This document shows positions 19,075 to 27,345 of a stretch of DNA of 64,000 nt, piece by piece. The stretch's first letter is position 1. Each line of letters begins with the position of its first letter. The notes under the pieces were generated by a model. The model saw nothing but the letters and a program-made list of their open reading frames with translations, did not search any database and had not been told where the DNA came from. Made by a program: the position numbers and the translations under genes. The DNA comes from Bacillus sp. cl95 (GTDB taxonomy: Bacteria > Bacillota > Bacilli > Bacillales > Cytobacillaceae): positions 654,194-718,193 of the forward strand of contig NZ_FOYF01000002.1 of assembly GCF_900115925.1 (NCBI RefSeq). The letters run 5' to 3'.

Positions 19075-19181
19075 TTCTTAGGTTGTACAACCCTAGGGAT
19101 TGAATGAAAAGTACAAATAAAAAAACAGAGGAAAAATAAATTTTTACTTAATGAGTAAGAAAAGTGAATTTCAAAGGAAAT

Positions 19182-19230
19182 AAAAAAAGAACCTTCAGAT
19201 CTATCATAGGATTGAAGGTTCTTTTTTTTA
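19182..19230 (+). terminator. Terminator after mqo
   Basis: AAAAAAGAACCTTCA / TGAAGGTTCTTTTTTTT inverted repeat. Confidence 0.85.
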
Positions 19231-19235
19231 TGGCT

Positions 19236-19258
19236 CTTTTCGTAAACTTTGTTGCTTT
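19236..19258 (-). repeat. Inverted tail piece of the dispersed repeat
   Basis: TTTTCGTAAACTTTGTTGCTTT is the reverse complement of the repeat tail seen at 4808-4830 and 16546-16566. Confidence 0.55.
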
Positions 19259-19477
19259 CACACGTATAAGTAAAAATCGGCTTCTGGATTTTTGCGTTTT
19301 TTTATGAATTCTTGGTTCAGGTACTTCTCGAAAAGAGCCCCGAAGTTAGAATGCGGGATGAGAGTAGTATCCGAAAAGCAAATATCAATGCGAAAACAGC
19401 CTTTATTTACAATAGAATGGCAATGATGTAATGAATCATAAGTGATATTTAACTCTAAAAGGCTAAAAGGTCTATTT

Positions 19478-19516
19478 ATTCGTAATTTTCGTATCATGAT
19501 AAAGAATATTACGAAT
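19478..19516 (+). promoter_or_regulatory. Inverted repeat before the MDR oxidoreductase gene
   Basis: ATTCGTAAT and ATTACGAAT, perfect 9-bp arms 21 bp apart, ending just before the ribosome binding site. It could be a repressor operator or an mRNA hairpin; no regulator gene is adjacent. Confidence 0.4.
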
Positions 19517-19529
19517 TAGAGGTGGATAA

Positions 19530-20513
19530 ATGAAAGCGATTGTATATTCAAATTACGGTCCCCCCGATGTTCTTAAATTGACTGAGGTAGTAAAACCTAT
19601 ACCAAAAGATAATGAAATTTTGGTAAAAGTAAAAGCGACAACCGTAACTGTAGCGGATATTCGATCACGGAGTTTTACAGTTCCTCCAGCTTTTTGGCTG
19701 CCTGCCCGAATAACACTAGGTTTCAGACAGCCCAAAAAGGAGATATTAGGAATGGAGTTAGCTGGAGAAGTTGAGTCAGTTGGGAAAGAAGTCAAAAGGT
19801 TTAAGCAAGGTGACCAGGTTTTTGCAGCATCTCTGGTGGGATTTGGTGCTTATGCCGAGTATAAGTGTCTGCCTGAAGATGGTCCTGTATCAATTAAACC
19901 TTCTAATATAACTTATTCGGAAGCTGCTGCCATTCCAATTGGAGCACGCACGGCATTGTATTTTCTTAGAAAAGCTAATATTCAGAGCGGCCACAGGGTT
20001 CTAGTTTATGGTGCTTCAGGAAGTGTAGGAAGTTATGCGGTCCAAATTGCCAAGAATTTCGGAGCAATCGTTACAGGGGTTTGCAGTACCACGAATTTGG
20101 AGCTGGTAAAATCTCTAGGAGCCGACAAAGTAATTGATTATACAGCAGAAGATTTTTCTAGGATAAACGAGAGATATGATGTTGTCTTTGAAGCGGTAAA
20201 CAAGAGTTCCTTTTCAGCTTGTATGAAATTGTTAAAGAAGGACGGTATCTATATAAATGTCACTGAACCGCTACCTAGTGTACGTATGATTTGGACTAAA
20301 TTGACAAGTAGAAAGAAAGTATTATTGAGCCGAAATTCTCCTGAAACCTCAGAAGCACTAGAATTTCTTAAAGAACTTGTTGAGACAGGGAAGTTAAAAG
20401 TGGTTATAGATAGGTACTATGAGTTTGAAGAGATTGTTGAAGCTCATAGATATGTCGAAAAAGGACACAAGAAAGGTAATGTTGTCATAAATGTAGAAAA
20501 CAACAAATCCTAA
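19530..20513 (+). CDS. Zinc-independent MDR oxidoreductase (quinone-reductase-like)
   Basis: 327 residues. An N-terminal GroES-like domain ([22 protein letters not shown]) is followed by a Rossmann domain with [19 protein letters not shown]. Catalytic zinc ligands of alcohol dehydrogenases are absent, as in NADPH:quinone reductase-like MDR proteins. It likely reduces quinones or enones with NAD(P)H; the substrate is unknown. GAGGTGG precedes the ATG. An inverted repeat lies upstream. It is monocistronic. Confidence 0.9.
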   Translation: MKAIVYSNYGPPDVLKLTEVVKPIPKDNEILVKVKATTVTVADIRSRSFTVPPAFWLPARITLGFRQPKKEILGMELAGEVESVGKEVKRFKQGDQVFAASLVGFGAYAEYKCLPEDGPVSIKPSNITYSEAAAIPIGARTALYFLRKANIQSGHRVLVYGASGSVGSYAVQIAKNFGAIVTGVCSTTNLELVKSLGADKVIDYTAEDFSRINERYDVVFEAVNKSSFSACMKLLKKDGIYINVTEPLPSVRMIWTKLTSRKKVLLSRNSPETSEALEFLKELVETGKLKVVIDRYYEFEEIVEAHRYVEKGHKKGNVVINVENNKS

Positions 20514-20733
20514 TCGATGAAAAACATCATACACTCACTAGACGAATGAAATATTTATTTAAGAGTTCTTTGTTAAACTGAAGGGTGTTATTCCCAAAAA
20601 GAACATACAAAAAAAACCGACTTAAATGAACTGCACCCTACTTGTTAGTTGTGTCTATCAATTGGAATGTAGCTCATAGAACGGTCTTTTTTCTATAGCC
20701 AATAGAACCTTGAGAATGAGAAGGAACTAACTA
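20514..20733. other. Intergenic gap with possible IS end
   Basis: No gene. The segment TTAAATGAACTGCACCCTAC resembles ends of IS3-type elements, but no transposase remnant is visible, so this is only a hint. Confidence 0.25.
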
Positions 20734-21426
20734 TTAAAATAATTCTTGCTTTAATAATTCACTATCAATCAAGTAGAGTCCATCATCGTCCTGATGTATG
20801 TACTCTTTTTTTCTTAAATGATTAATCGTCCTGCTAACGGTCTCTCTAGACGTTCCAATCATATTTGCTAATTCTCTATTTGTAAAATGTGTGGTGAATT
20901 TATAAATTCCTCCCATTTTTTCGCCATTGGATTTACACAATCTGATTAGCAAAAGGACGATTTGCTCATAAGTATTATGGAGGATTTGTTCTTCTAGTCG
21001 TTTTTGCAAATCTACTATTTTTTCACCTAATACTTTAAAGAGTTTGATACAAAGCTCAGGATAGAGGATTAATATCTCTTCAAATTTATCAATGGGAACA
21101 ACAATCAAATGGGCATCTTCCATTATTTCTGCATGAGCTGGATATCGGCCTTGTCTAAAGAATCCTGCGTGAGGAAACATTTCACCAGGCTCAAGAACTG
21201 AAACAATCTGTTCTTTGCCTGAAAGATCTGTTTTATAGATTTTAACTTTTCCAGAATGAATGAAAAAAACTCGATCAAGATAATCATCCTGCATAAAGAC
21301 ATACATCTTATTTCTGTAGAATCGTGTTTGAGAGATTTTAATAATTGGTTCCATTTCTTCTTTAGAAAGTTCCTTAAATAATGGAACCTCTGACAATCTG
21401 CGCAAAATATCTTCTTTTTTCATCAT
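20734..21426 (-). CDS. Crp/Fnr-family transcriptional regulator (paralogue 2)
   Basis: 230 residues and collinear with the regulator at 3067-3762: a cNMP-like barrel (FFIHSGKVKIYKTDLSGKEQ), a dimer helix (VLGEKIVDLQKRLEEQILHN), and a DNA-binding part FTNRELANMIGTSRETVSRTI with the same E-x-x-S-R recognition pattern. There is no Fe-S Cys cluster. GGGTGA lies just before tandem ATGs; the second (21423) has better spacing. A perfect Fnr-type palindrome lies 115 bp upstream, suggesting autoregulation or cross-regulation with paralogue 1. Effector is unknown. Confidence 0.9.
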   Translation of the reverse strand: MMKKEDILRRLSEVPLFKELSKEEMEPIIKISQTRFYRNKMYVFMQDDYLDRVFFIHSGKVKIYKTDLSGKEQIVSVLEPGEMFPHAGFFRQGRYPAHAEIMEDAHLIVVPIDKFEEILILYPELCIKLFKVLGEKIVDLQKRLEEQILHNTYEQIVLLLIRLCKSNGEKMGGIYKFTTHFTNRELANMIGTSRETVSRTINHLRKKEYIHQDDDGLYLIDSELLKQELF

Positions 21427-21540
21427 AAATCACCCGAAATTCGTCTGATTTCCTTCACATTGACAGTTTATCAGTCAATTATGTTCCATGCAGTGACCTT
21501 CATCATAGGTATCAGCTACTTTGAAAATAATTCTCACTTG

Positions 21541-21556
21541 TGTGATAAAAATCACA
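21541..21556. promoter_or_regulatory. Fnr/Crp-type operator upstream of paralogue 2
   Basis: Perfect TGTGA-TAAAAA-TCACA. On the minus strand a TATGAT hexamer at 21508-21503 is a possible -10 box, placing the site near -52; the start is not certain. Confidence 0.7.
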
Positions 21557-21602
21557 ACGAGTAGTTGAGAAAACTCACTTTTTGTGTAGTTCTAACATGC
21601 CA

Positions 21603-21638
21603 AATAATATAAAACGAGGCTGATTATTCAGCCTCGTT
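21603..21638 (-). terminator. Terminator of the 51-aa zinc-ribbon gene
   Basis: AACGAGGCTGA / TCAGCCTCGTT stem with a T-rich tail on the minus strand. The stem includes the stop codon of the small gene. Confidence 0.8.
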
Positions 21639-21779
21639 GTTTACACTTATCTTGTTTTGTTGTTCCATACATTCAAAACAAGAAACTGTTTTGTCTTCAT
21701 TCACGACTCCATTAAAAAAACCTTCTAAGCAGAATAGCTCTTTCCCACAAGTTTTACACTTACCAATAAATTCTTTCAA
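21624..21779 (-). CDS. Small zinc-ribbon protein, 51 aa
   Basis: TTG start with AAAGGAGTGG upstream. The product begins LKEFIGKCKTCGKELFCLEG and has two CxxC knuckles (C8/C11 and C34/C37) plus C17, followed by an acidic tail. The terminator overlaps the stop. It is a likely zinc-binding protein of unknown role, divergent from ypwA and ahead of the crp/fnr paralogue. Confidence 0.75.
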   Translation of the reverse strand: MKEFIGKCKTCGKELFCLEGFFNGVVNEDKTVSCFECMEQQNKISVNNEAE

Positions 21780-21943
21780 ATTACCACTCCTTTACGTTGG
21801 TTTGGACTGGATATCTGATATATGTTTCTTATAGAATAACAGATTTATCATCACTTTTTTAATAATTCAACATATTGCAATCACCTTTATCAGAAAAATG
21901 TGATAAAATTTACGTGGTAAGAAAATGGGAGGGTGGCACAAGA

Positions 21944-23452
21944 ATGAGAGAGAATACAACATCCATAGAAAAAGAATTTCTCGATTACGTTAAGAAGATG
22001 TCTGCATATAATGAAGCGCTTTCGCTTGTGTACTGGGATTTAAGAACTGGTGCACCAAGGAAAGGAGTAGAACAGAGGGCAGAAGTGATAGGAATGCTTT
22101 CAACTGAAGTATTTAAAATGTCTACCTCAGAAGAAATGGCTTTATACATAGCAAAATTAAGTTCTCAAGATCTAGCTCCAGTGACAAGAAAAGTGTTAGA
22201 AGAATGTAAAAAGGAATATGATCGAAATAAAAAAATTCCTGCCGAAGAATATAGAGAATATACGATTCTTCAATCTAAAGCTGAAACAGTTTGGGAAGAA
22301 GCTAAAGCCAATTCAGATTTCTCACTATTTCAGCCATACTTAGAAAAACTTGTAGGGATGAACAAGAGATTCATTCAATATTGGGGTTATAAAGAAAACA
22401 AATATGACACTTTACTTGATATGTATGAACCTGGTATATCGGTTGAAGTCCTTGATAAAGTATTCGGAGAGCTTCGTGAAAAAATTGTACCGCTTGTAAA
22501 GAAAATAATCGACTCGTCAAATAAACCTGAAACAACTTTCTTATTTGAGACATTTAAGAAAGAAAGTCAAAAAGACTTCAGTCATGAGATATTAGCACAA
22601 ATGGGCTATGATTTTAATGCGGGCAGGCTGGACGAAACCGTCCATCCCTTTGCAATTGGACTTAACCCAGGAGATGTTCGTGTAACGACTAAATATGATG
22701 AGAAAGACTTCCGTACTGCCGTATTCGGCACGATCCATGAAGGTGGGCATGCTTTATATGAGCAAAACATTTCCAATGAACTTGTTGGAACTCCTTTATG
22801 TACAGGGACCTCGATGGGGATTCATGAATCTCAATCATTATTTTATGAGAATTTTGTAGGTCGTCATTATTCATTCTGGATGAAGAATTACGATTTGTTA
22901 AGGGAATATTCAGATGGCCAGTTCGAAAATGTTAGTCTTGAATCATTTTATAAAGCAATAAATGAATCGAAGCCATCTCTTATTCGAATTGAAGCCGATG
23001 AGTTAACATACCCTTTACACATAATCATTCGATATGAAATCGAAAAGGGCCTTTTTAATGACGAAATTGATGTGAAGGACTTACCGAAGATTTGGAATGA
23101 TAAATACGAAGAATATCTTGGTGTAAGACCTGAAAATGATGCCAAGGGTGTACTCCAAGATGTTCATTGGGCTGGTGGAAGTTTTGGTTATTTCCCTTCA
23201 TACGCCCTAGGATACATGTATGCAGCACAGTTTAAACATGCAATGATGAAGGATTTGCCTGGATATGACCAACTGTTGGCTGAAGGGAACTTAATTCCGA
23301 TCAAGGAATGGTTTACACAAAGAGTACATCAGTTTGGAAAACTCAAGAAACCTCTTGAAATTTTACAGGATGTAACGGGTGAAGGGTTAAATGCAAAATA
23401 CCTTGTTGAATACCTTTATGAAAAGTACAATACAATTTATCAATTAAGTTAA
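21944..23452 (+). CDS. ypwA: M32-family metallocarboxypeptidase (YpwA)
   Basis: A 502-residue peptidase. Zinc motif HEGGH lies in GTIHEGGHALYEQ; further M32 landmarks are HESQSLFYENFVGR, IRIEADELTYPLH and GYFPSYALGYMYAAQ. It removes C-terminal residues from peptides in the cytoplasm. The start at 21944 follows GGGAGGGTGG and gives the length of B. subtilis YpwA; the 23-codon upstream extension is unsupported. A hairpin terminator follows. Confidence 0.95.
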   Translation: MRENTTSIEKEFLDYVKKMSAYNEALSLVYWDLRTGAPRKGVEQRAEVIGMLSTEVFKMSTSEEMALYIAKLSSQDLAPVTRKVLEECKKEYDRNKKIPAEEYREYTILQSKAETVWEEAKANSDFSLFQPYLEKLVGMNKRFIQYWGYKENKYDTLLDMYEPGISVEVLDKVFGELREKIVPLVKKIIDSSNKPETTFLFETFKKESQKDFSHEILAQMGYDFNAGRLDETVHPFAIGLNPGDVRVTTKYDEKDFRTAVFGTIHEGGHALYEQNISNELVGTPLCTGTSMGIHESQSLFYENFVGRHYSFWMKNYDLLREYSDGQFENVSLESFYKAINESKPSLIRIEADELTYPLHIIIRYEIEKGLFNDEIDVKDLPKIWNDKYEEYLGVRPENDAKGVLQDVHWAGGSFGYFPSYALGYMYAAQFKHAMMKDLPGYDQLLAEGNLIPIKEWFTQRVHQFGKLKKPLEILQDVTGEGLNAKYLVEYLYEKYNTIYQLS

Positions 23453-23460
23453 TAAACAGG

Positions 23461-23492
23461 AGGGAGATTAATAGATATTAAATCTCCCTTTC
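23461..23492 (+). terminator. Terminator after ypwA
   Basis: GGGAGATT / AATCTCCC with further pairing inside, then CTTTCG. The T tract is short. Confidence 0.65.
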
Positions 23493-23516
23493 GTCATGAA
23501 AAGAGATGTTTACACT

Positions 23517-24440
23517 ATGGGAAACAAGAAATTATACCCTTTTTTGCTTATTGCAACAGGTGCCAGTCTTTGGGGAATCATTGCCGTTTTTATAAGAGGG
23601 CTAGCTGAAGCAGGATTTGATTCAATGGAAATCGTAACGATAAGGGTATGCCTATCAACTCTTATTCTCGGTGTCGTTGGAATCCTCTTTTTTCGCTCCC
23701 ATTTATTAATCAAAGTAAAAGACATTGGTTTATTCATTGGTACAGGAATTTTCAGCATGATCTTTTTTAATTGGTGTTACTTTTATGCTATTAATAAAAT
23801 GGACATTTCCCTTGCGGTTGTTTTGTTATATACTGCTCCAGCGTTTGTTACAATGCTATCATACCTGTTTCTTAAAGAAAGAATAAATTCTAAGAAGATA
23901 TTTGCTGTTATCGCGACCATCGGAGGTTGTATATTAATTGCAGGTGCAAATTTTGCAGGTTCATCTTCCTTCACCGTATCTGGAGTGCTTGCCGGATTGG
24001 GAGCGGGATTTGGTTATGCGCTCTATACGATCTTTGGGAAGTTTGCCTTAAAAAAATATCACCCTTTTACGGTTACGTTTTATACGTTTCTAGTTGCTTC
24101 AGTAGTCTTATTGCCTACATCAAACGTTCTGGAAAATAGTTACCCCATTGTGAGAGGGGAAGTAGTAAAGTATGGGGTAGGATTAGCTTTATTCTCTACT
24201 GTGATTGCCTATTTCTTATATACAAAAGGATTGGAAATGGTGGAAGGGAGTAAGGCGTCAGTGATAGCGACAGTGGAACCGGTGGTCGCAACGATAATGG
24301 GAATATTCTTATATAACGAAACGATGAACCTATATCAAGTTTCTGGTTCAGCACTCATCCTGTTCTCTGCGATTTTCGTCAACTTACCTGAGAAAAGTCA
24401 AAAAATAGATCTGAATCAAAATGCAAAGGCTCCAATCTAA
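23517..24440 (+). CDS. EamA/DMT-superfamily permease
   Basis: About 307 residues with ten hydrophobic helices in two EamA repeats (GASLWGIIAVFIRG opens the first; GLGAGFGYALYTIFGK opens the second). Drug/metabolite transporters of this family export amino acids or metabolites; the substrate is unknown. The ATG at 23517 has AGAGATG upstream; an in-frame ATG seven codons earlier lies next to the preceding hairpin. Its stop codon lies within a bidirectional terminator shared with the oxidase operon. Confidence 0.9.
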   Translation: MGNKKLYPFLLIATGASLWGIIAVFIRGLAEAGFDSMEIVTIRVCLSTLILGVVGILFFRSHLLIKVKDIGLFIGTGIFSMIFFNWCYFYAINKMDISLAVVLLYTAPAFVTMLSYLFLKERINSKKIFAVIATIGGCILIAGANFAGSSSFTVSGVLAGLGAGFGYALYTIFGKFALKKYHPFTVTFYTFLVASVVLLPTSNVLENSYPIVRGEVVKYGVGLALFSTVIAYFLYTKGLEMVEGSKASVIATVEPVVATIMGIFLYNETMNLYQVSGSALILFSAIFVNLPEKSQKIDLNQNAKAPI

Positions 24441-24464
24441 AAGATTGGAGCCTTTGTTTGCTAA
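24423..24464. terminator. Bidirectional terminator between EamA gene and cytochrome oxidase operon
   Basis: CAAAGGCTCCAATCT / AGATTGGAGCCTTTG perfect stem with loop AAA. Confidence 0.9.
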
Positions 24465-24495
24465 ACTATTAAATTTGTTTTATTGTGCTATCTTC

Positions 24496-26151
24496 CTACC
24501 AGAACTTATATCCTTTAGAACCAATTGGAGCATTCTGTATCATATCGATGAAAGGAATGGTATATGCGAACAGGATAAGGACTGCTGTGATACCAAGCCA
24601 TAATTTCCAGTTTTCAAAAATCATAGGTGATTTTTCTGCTGCGTCCGCTACTTCACCTACAGGGAATTCCTCTTCACCTTTTGGTGCAAAGAAGGCAAGG
24701 TTTACAAAGATGACAAGTATTAAAATGATGCCAAGGAACAAGATTGACCCACCGACAGCTTGCGCAATTTGGTAAGGAATCCAATCAGAAGCTTGCTGTG
24801 CACCGCCGTATTCAGAGAACGCTGAACGTCTTGGAGCACCTATAAGTCCTGCAGCATGCATGGCACCGGACATGAAACTCATACCAATTGCCCAAACAAA
24901 AGCTTGAATAATCGCTAACTTATTCATTTTCTTTGTTAATCTACGGCCTGTTAAATGCGGTATTAGCCAGTAAGAAATGCCGAAGAATGTAAGTACAACA
25001 CTAGTAGCTAATGTTAAGTGGAAGTGACCAGTAACCCAAATAGTATTATGAACGACCTGGTTCATTTGGTGCGAAGCGTTGATCACTCCACCTGCTCCAG
25101 CAGGAATGAAAGCAGCCATACCGATGAATGGAACAACGAAGCGAGCATCACCCCAAGGAAGTACACGAATCCACCCGAATAATCCTTTTGCTCCTTTGGC
25201 ACGTCCAGCTGATTCAAAAGTTGCGAATAAAGAGAAAGCAGTCATTAAAGATGGTATGATTACCAGGAAGGTAAGGACAACTTGTAAGAACTTCCAAGCA
25301 GGGTCAATTCCAGGCTCCGTCAATTGATGGTGAAATCCAACCGGAATAGAGAATAGTAAAAATAGTATGAAAGATAAACGAGCCAACGAATCTGAGAAAA
25401 TCTTTCCTCCGATGACTTTTGGAATAACGACATACCAAGCCATATAGGCTGGCAATAACCAGAAGTATACTAATGGATGACCAAAGTACCAGAAGAGAGT
25501 ACGACTGACTAATACATCAACACGGTCTACCAATCCAAGTGACCATGGAAGTAATTGAAACAGTACTGTAGCAGCAACACCAAGAGTAGCCACGATCCAT
25601 AAAACGGTATTAATTATTGCCATGAAAGTTAATAGCGGGCTTGACTTACCAGGGTTATTTTTGCGCCATCTTGTGTAAGTCACGATCATAGCCGCTCCAC
25701 CTATCCAACTTCCTACGACAACAAAAGTTAAACCACCGTAGAAGATAGGGTGTGCTTTTAATGGTGCATAGAACGTATAGAGAACAGTCGCTTTATTAAG
25801 CAGAACCATTGTAGCAGCCATGGCAGTACCGATGGTCATGAGCCAGAATCCTACCCAGCCGGTTTTACGTGCACGATCTGTCATTGCTCCTGCAGTTCTG
25901 CTAACTGCTGCAAATTGAAATCCTAGGATGAAAAAAGTTGTAAGTACAAGTCCTAGTAAAACACCATGAACAGTTAAAACTTGATAGTAGGTAATTCCAA
26001 AAGGTAATTCATATTTTCCAGAGCGGACTAATGTTTGTAATAATCCTGCAAGACCTCCAAGTGCTAATGCAATAAAGGCGACATAAAAGTGCGCCATGGA
26101 AAGCTTAGCATCCCTTGGATCAACTTTAATTGGAGCTTTTGAGCTAAGCAT
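24496..26151 (-). CDS. cbaA: ba3-type cytochrome c oxidase subunit I
   Basis: 551 residues with about 13 membrane helices. Haem and copper ligands are visible: His in LTVHGVLLG (low-spin haem), GHPLVYFWLLPAY (CuB His and cross-linking Tyr region), FHHQL (CuB His pair) and TGHFHLT (high-spin and low-spin haem His). Length and motifs fit the b(o/a)3-type B-family oxidases of Bacillus and Geobacillus. It is the oxygen-reducing terminal oxidase in the cytoplasmic membrane. Its start touches the subunit II stop. No subunit III gene is present, as usual for this type. Confidence 0.95.
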   Translation of the reverse strand: MLSSKAPIKVDPRDAKLSMAHFYVAFIALALGGLAGLLQTLVRSGKYELPFGITYYQVLTVHGVLLGLVLTTFFILGFQFAAVSRTAGAMTDRARKTGWVGFWLMTIGTAMAATMVLLNKATVLYTFYAPLKAHPIFYGGLTFVVVGSWIGGAAMIVTYTRWRKNNPGKSSPLLTFMAIINTVLWIVATLGVAATVLFQLLPWSLGLVDRVDVLVSRTLFWYFGHPLVYFWLLPAYMAWYVVIPKVIGGKIFSDSLARLSFILFLLFSIPVGFHHQLTEPGIDPAWKFLQVVLTFLVIIPSLMTAFSLFATFESAGRAKGAKGLFGWIRVLPWGDARFVVPFIGMAAFIPAGAGGVINASHQMNQVVHNTIWVTGHFHLTLATSVVLTFFGISYWLIPHLTGRRLTKKMNKLAIIQAFVWAIGMSFMSGAMHAAGLIGAPRRSAFSEYGGAQQASDWIPYQIAQAVGGSILFLGIILILVIFVNLAFFAPKGEEEFPVGEVADAAEKSPMIFENWKLWLGITAVLILFAYTIPFIDMIQNAPIGSKGYKFW

Positions 26152-26627
26152 TATTCAACCACCTCAATCTTAGAATACATCATGTGATGCCCAGTACCGC
26201 AGTATTCATTACATACAATCAAATAGCTGCCGACTTTATCGAATGTTGTTACATACTCACTAACATAACCTGGTTCAAGCATCATATTGATGTTTGTACC
26301 TGCAACCTCAAAACCATGAACTACGTCCTTGGTTGTAGCGATTACTTTTACTTTTGCGCCAAGCGGGACTTTTACTTCCATTGGATTATAAGAAAACGCT
26401 TGTGCAACATAAACCAATTCATAGTCCCATTCCTTACCTTCAACTTTGTTAAGGCCTGGTTTATCGAATGGTTTTGTCGTATCAACTTTTTCTTGATCAA
26501 TGGTTGTTAAACAGCTGGGTGGCTGATTTCCTAAGTAAAAAGCACTCACCCCAACAGTTGTCAAAAAAACGATTAAAGCTGTAATTCCGAATATAAGCCA
26601 TATTTTTTCAAATTTGTGAATGTGCAT
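26151..26627 (-). CDS. cbaB: ba3-type cytochrome c oxidase subunit II (CuA)
   Basis: 158 residues with a single N-terminal membrane helix (IWLIFGITALIVFLTTVGV) and an external cupredoxin domain. CuA ligands are His in VVHGFEV and CNEYCGTGHHMM (two Cys, Glu, His, Met). It receives electrons from cytochrome c and passes them to subunit I. There is no fused c-type haem motif. It overlaps subunit I by one base. AAAGGAG lies before the ATG. Confidence 0.95.
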   Translation of the reverse strand: MHIHKFEKIWLIFGITALIVFLTTVGVSAFYLGNQPPSCLTTIDQEKVDTTKPFDKPGLNKVEGKEWDYELVYVAQAFSYNPMEVKVPLGAKVKVIATTKDVVHGFEVAGTNINMMLEPGYVSEYVTTFDKVGSYLIVCNEYCGTGHHMMYSKIEVVE

Positions 26628-26647
26628 TTTGATATCTCCTTTCTAAA

Positions 26648-26797
26648 CTAAAAACGATCAAGGAATAGGAAGTAAACGCTTACCCATGTAACGATGAGGA
26701 ACAATCCTAAAAAGAAAACCGAAGCTAACGTTCCTTTAAGTGATGTGTTCTCTTCGCTGTGTTTCTTATGGCTGGCTTTACGGACTGTATTTGCCAT
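26648..26797 (-). CDS. ba3-oxidase subunit IIa-like membrane peptide, 49 aa
   Basis: ATG at 26797 with GGAGTGATAAGC upstream. A basic, polar N-terminus (KASHKKHSEEN) is followed by one membrane helix (SVFFLGLFLIVTWVSVYFLF). It is first in the operon, 20 bp before subunit II. Position, size and topology match the small subunit IIa of ba3 oxidases, although its sequence is too short to prove homology by eye. Confidence 0.8.
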   Translation of the reverse strand: MANTVRKASHKKHSEENTSLKGTLASVFFLGLFLIVTWVSVYFLFLDRF

Positions 26798-27133
26798 TGC
26801 TTATCACTCCCTTCTGAATATTGAAAATAAACTAATGAGTTCTACTTCATAATACAAAACAATTTGAAAAGTACCATATGGTTTTGGGGATTTCACAAAT
26901 TGTTCAAACATGAGTTAATTCCTATCTTAATAGTGAAAACCTGATAAATCAGTGATTTAAGTCACTTTTTCAGTTTCGAAATTGTGAATAAACTGTGAAA
27001 ACTGAAAATCGTGCTGTGACAAAGGTTGTTGCAAAAGCTTGTCTTAAAAATTCCGAGAATTTCCTGTCACTATATTTATTAATGTTAAATATGATGAACT
27101 ATAGGGTGCGTCTTTGACAGGAGAGAAGATATT
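26798..27133. other. Regulatory region upstream of oxidase operon
   Basis: 336 bp without a gene. It holds the Fnr-like palindrome at 26951-26966, a TAAGAT -10 candidate (26929-26924, minus strand), and on the plus strand the leader of the 42-aa zinc-ribbon gene. Confidence 0.6.
26951..26966 (-). promoter_or_regulatory. Fnr-like palindrome of the oxidase promoter
   Basis: AGTGA-TTTAAG-TCACT, a perfect palindrome that differs from TGTGA-N6-TCACA only in the outermost pair. Its centre lies 41.5 bp upstream of the start predicted from TAAGAT on the minus strand, the class II activator position. Confidence 0.6.
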
Positions 27134-27262
27134 ATGATGGAGAAGTTTTATTGTGAACGGTGTAGACTCCTATATAACAAAGAAGAAATTTGCAAAATTT
27201 GTGGCGAGGTAGCGACAAAAAAGATCAAGATTGAAGTTCAAAATCAGAAAGAAAAGAAATAA
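27134..27262 (+). CDS. Small zinc-ribbon protein, 42 aa
   Basis: Tandem ATGs after AGGAGAGAAG. The product (MMEKFYCERCRLLYNKEEIC and on) has two CxxC pairs, C7/C10 and C20/C23, and a very basic tail, a minimal zinc ribbon. It is followed by a CCGGAAT / ATTCTGG hairpin with T7. Divergent from the oxidase operon; function unknown. Confidence 0.7.
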   Translation: MMEKFYCERCRLLYNKEEICKICGEVATKKIKIEVQNQKEKK

Positions 27263-27271
27263 CAGCATTAT

Positions 27272-27298
27272 GCCGGAATATGATTCTGGTATTTTTTT
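27272..27298 (+). terminator. Terminator after the 42-aa gene
   Basis: CCGGAAT ATG ATTCTGG hairpin followed by TATTTTTTT. Confidence 0.65.
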
Positions 27299-27345
27299 AT
27301 GCCCAAAAGTATAATGATGGTAAATTATTGAGAGGGGAAATGTGG

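Noticed and set aside
19258-19497. Minus-strand 79-codon ORF between mqo and the MDR gene
   Set aside because: No ribosome binding site and no recognised family; it starts inside a repeat fragment and its 5' end lies in the promoter of the next gene. A remnant at most.
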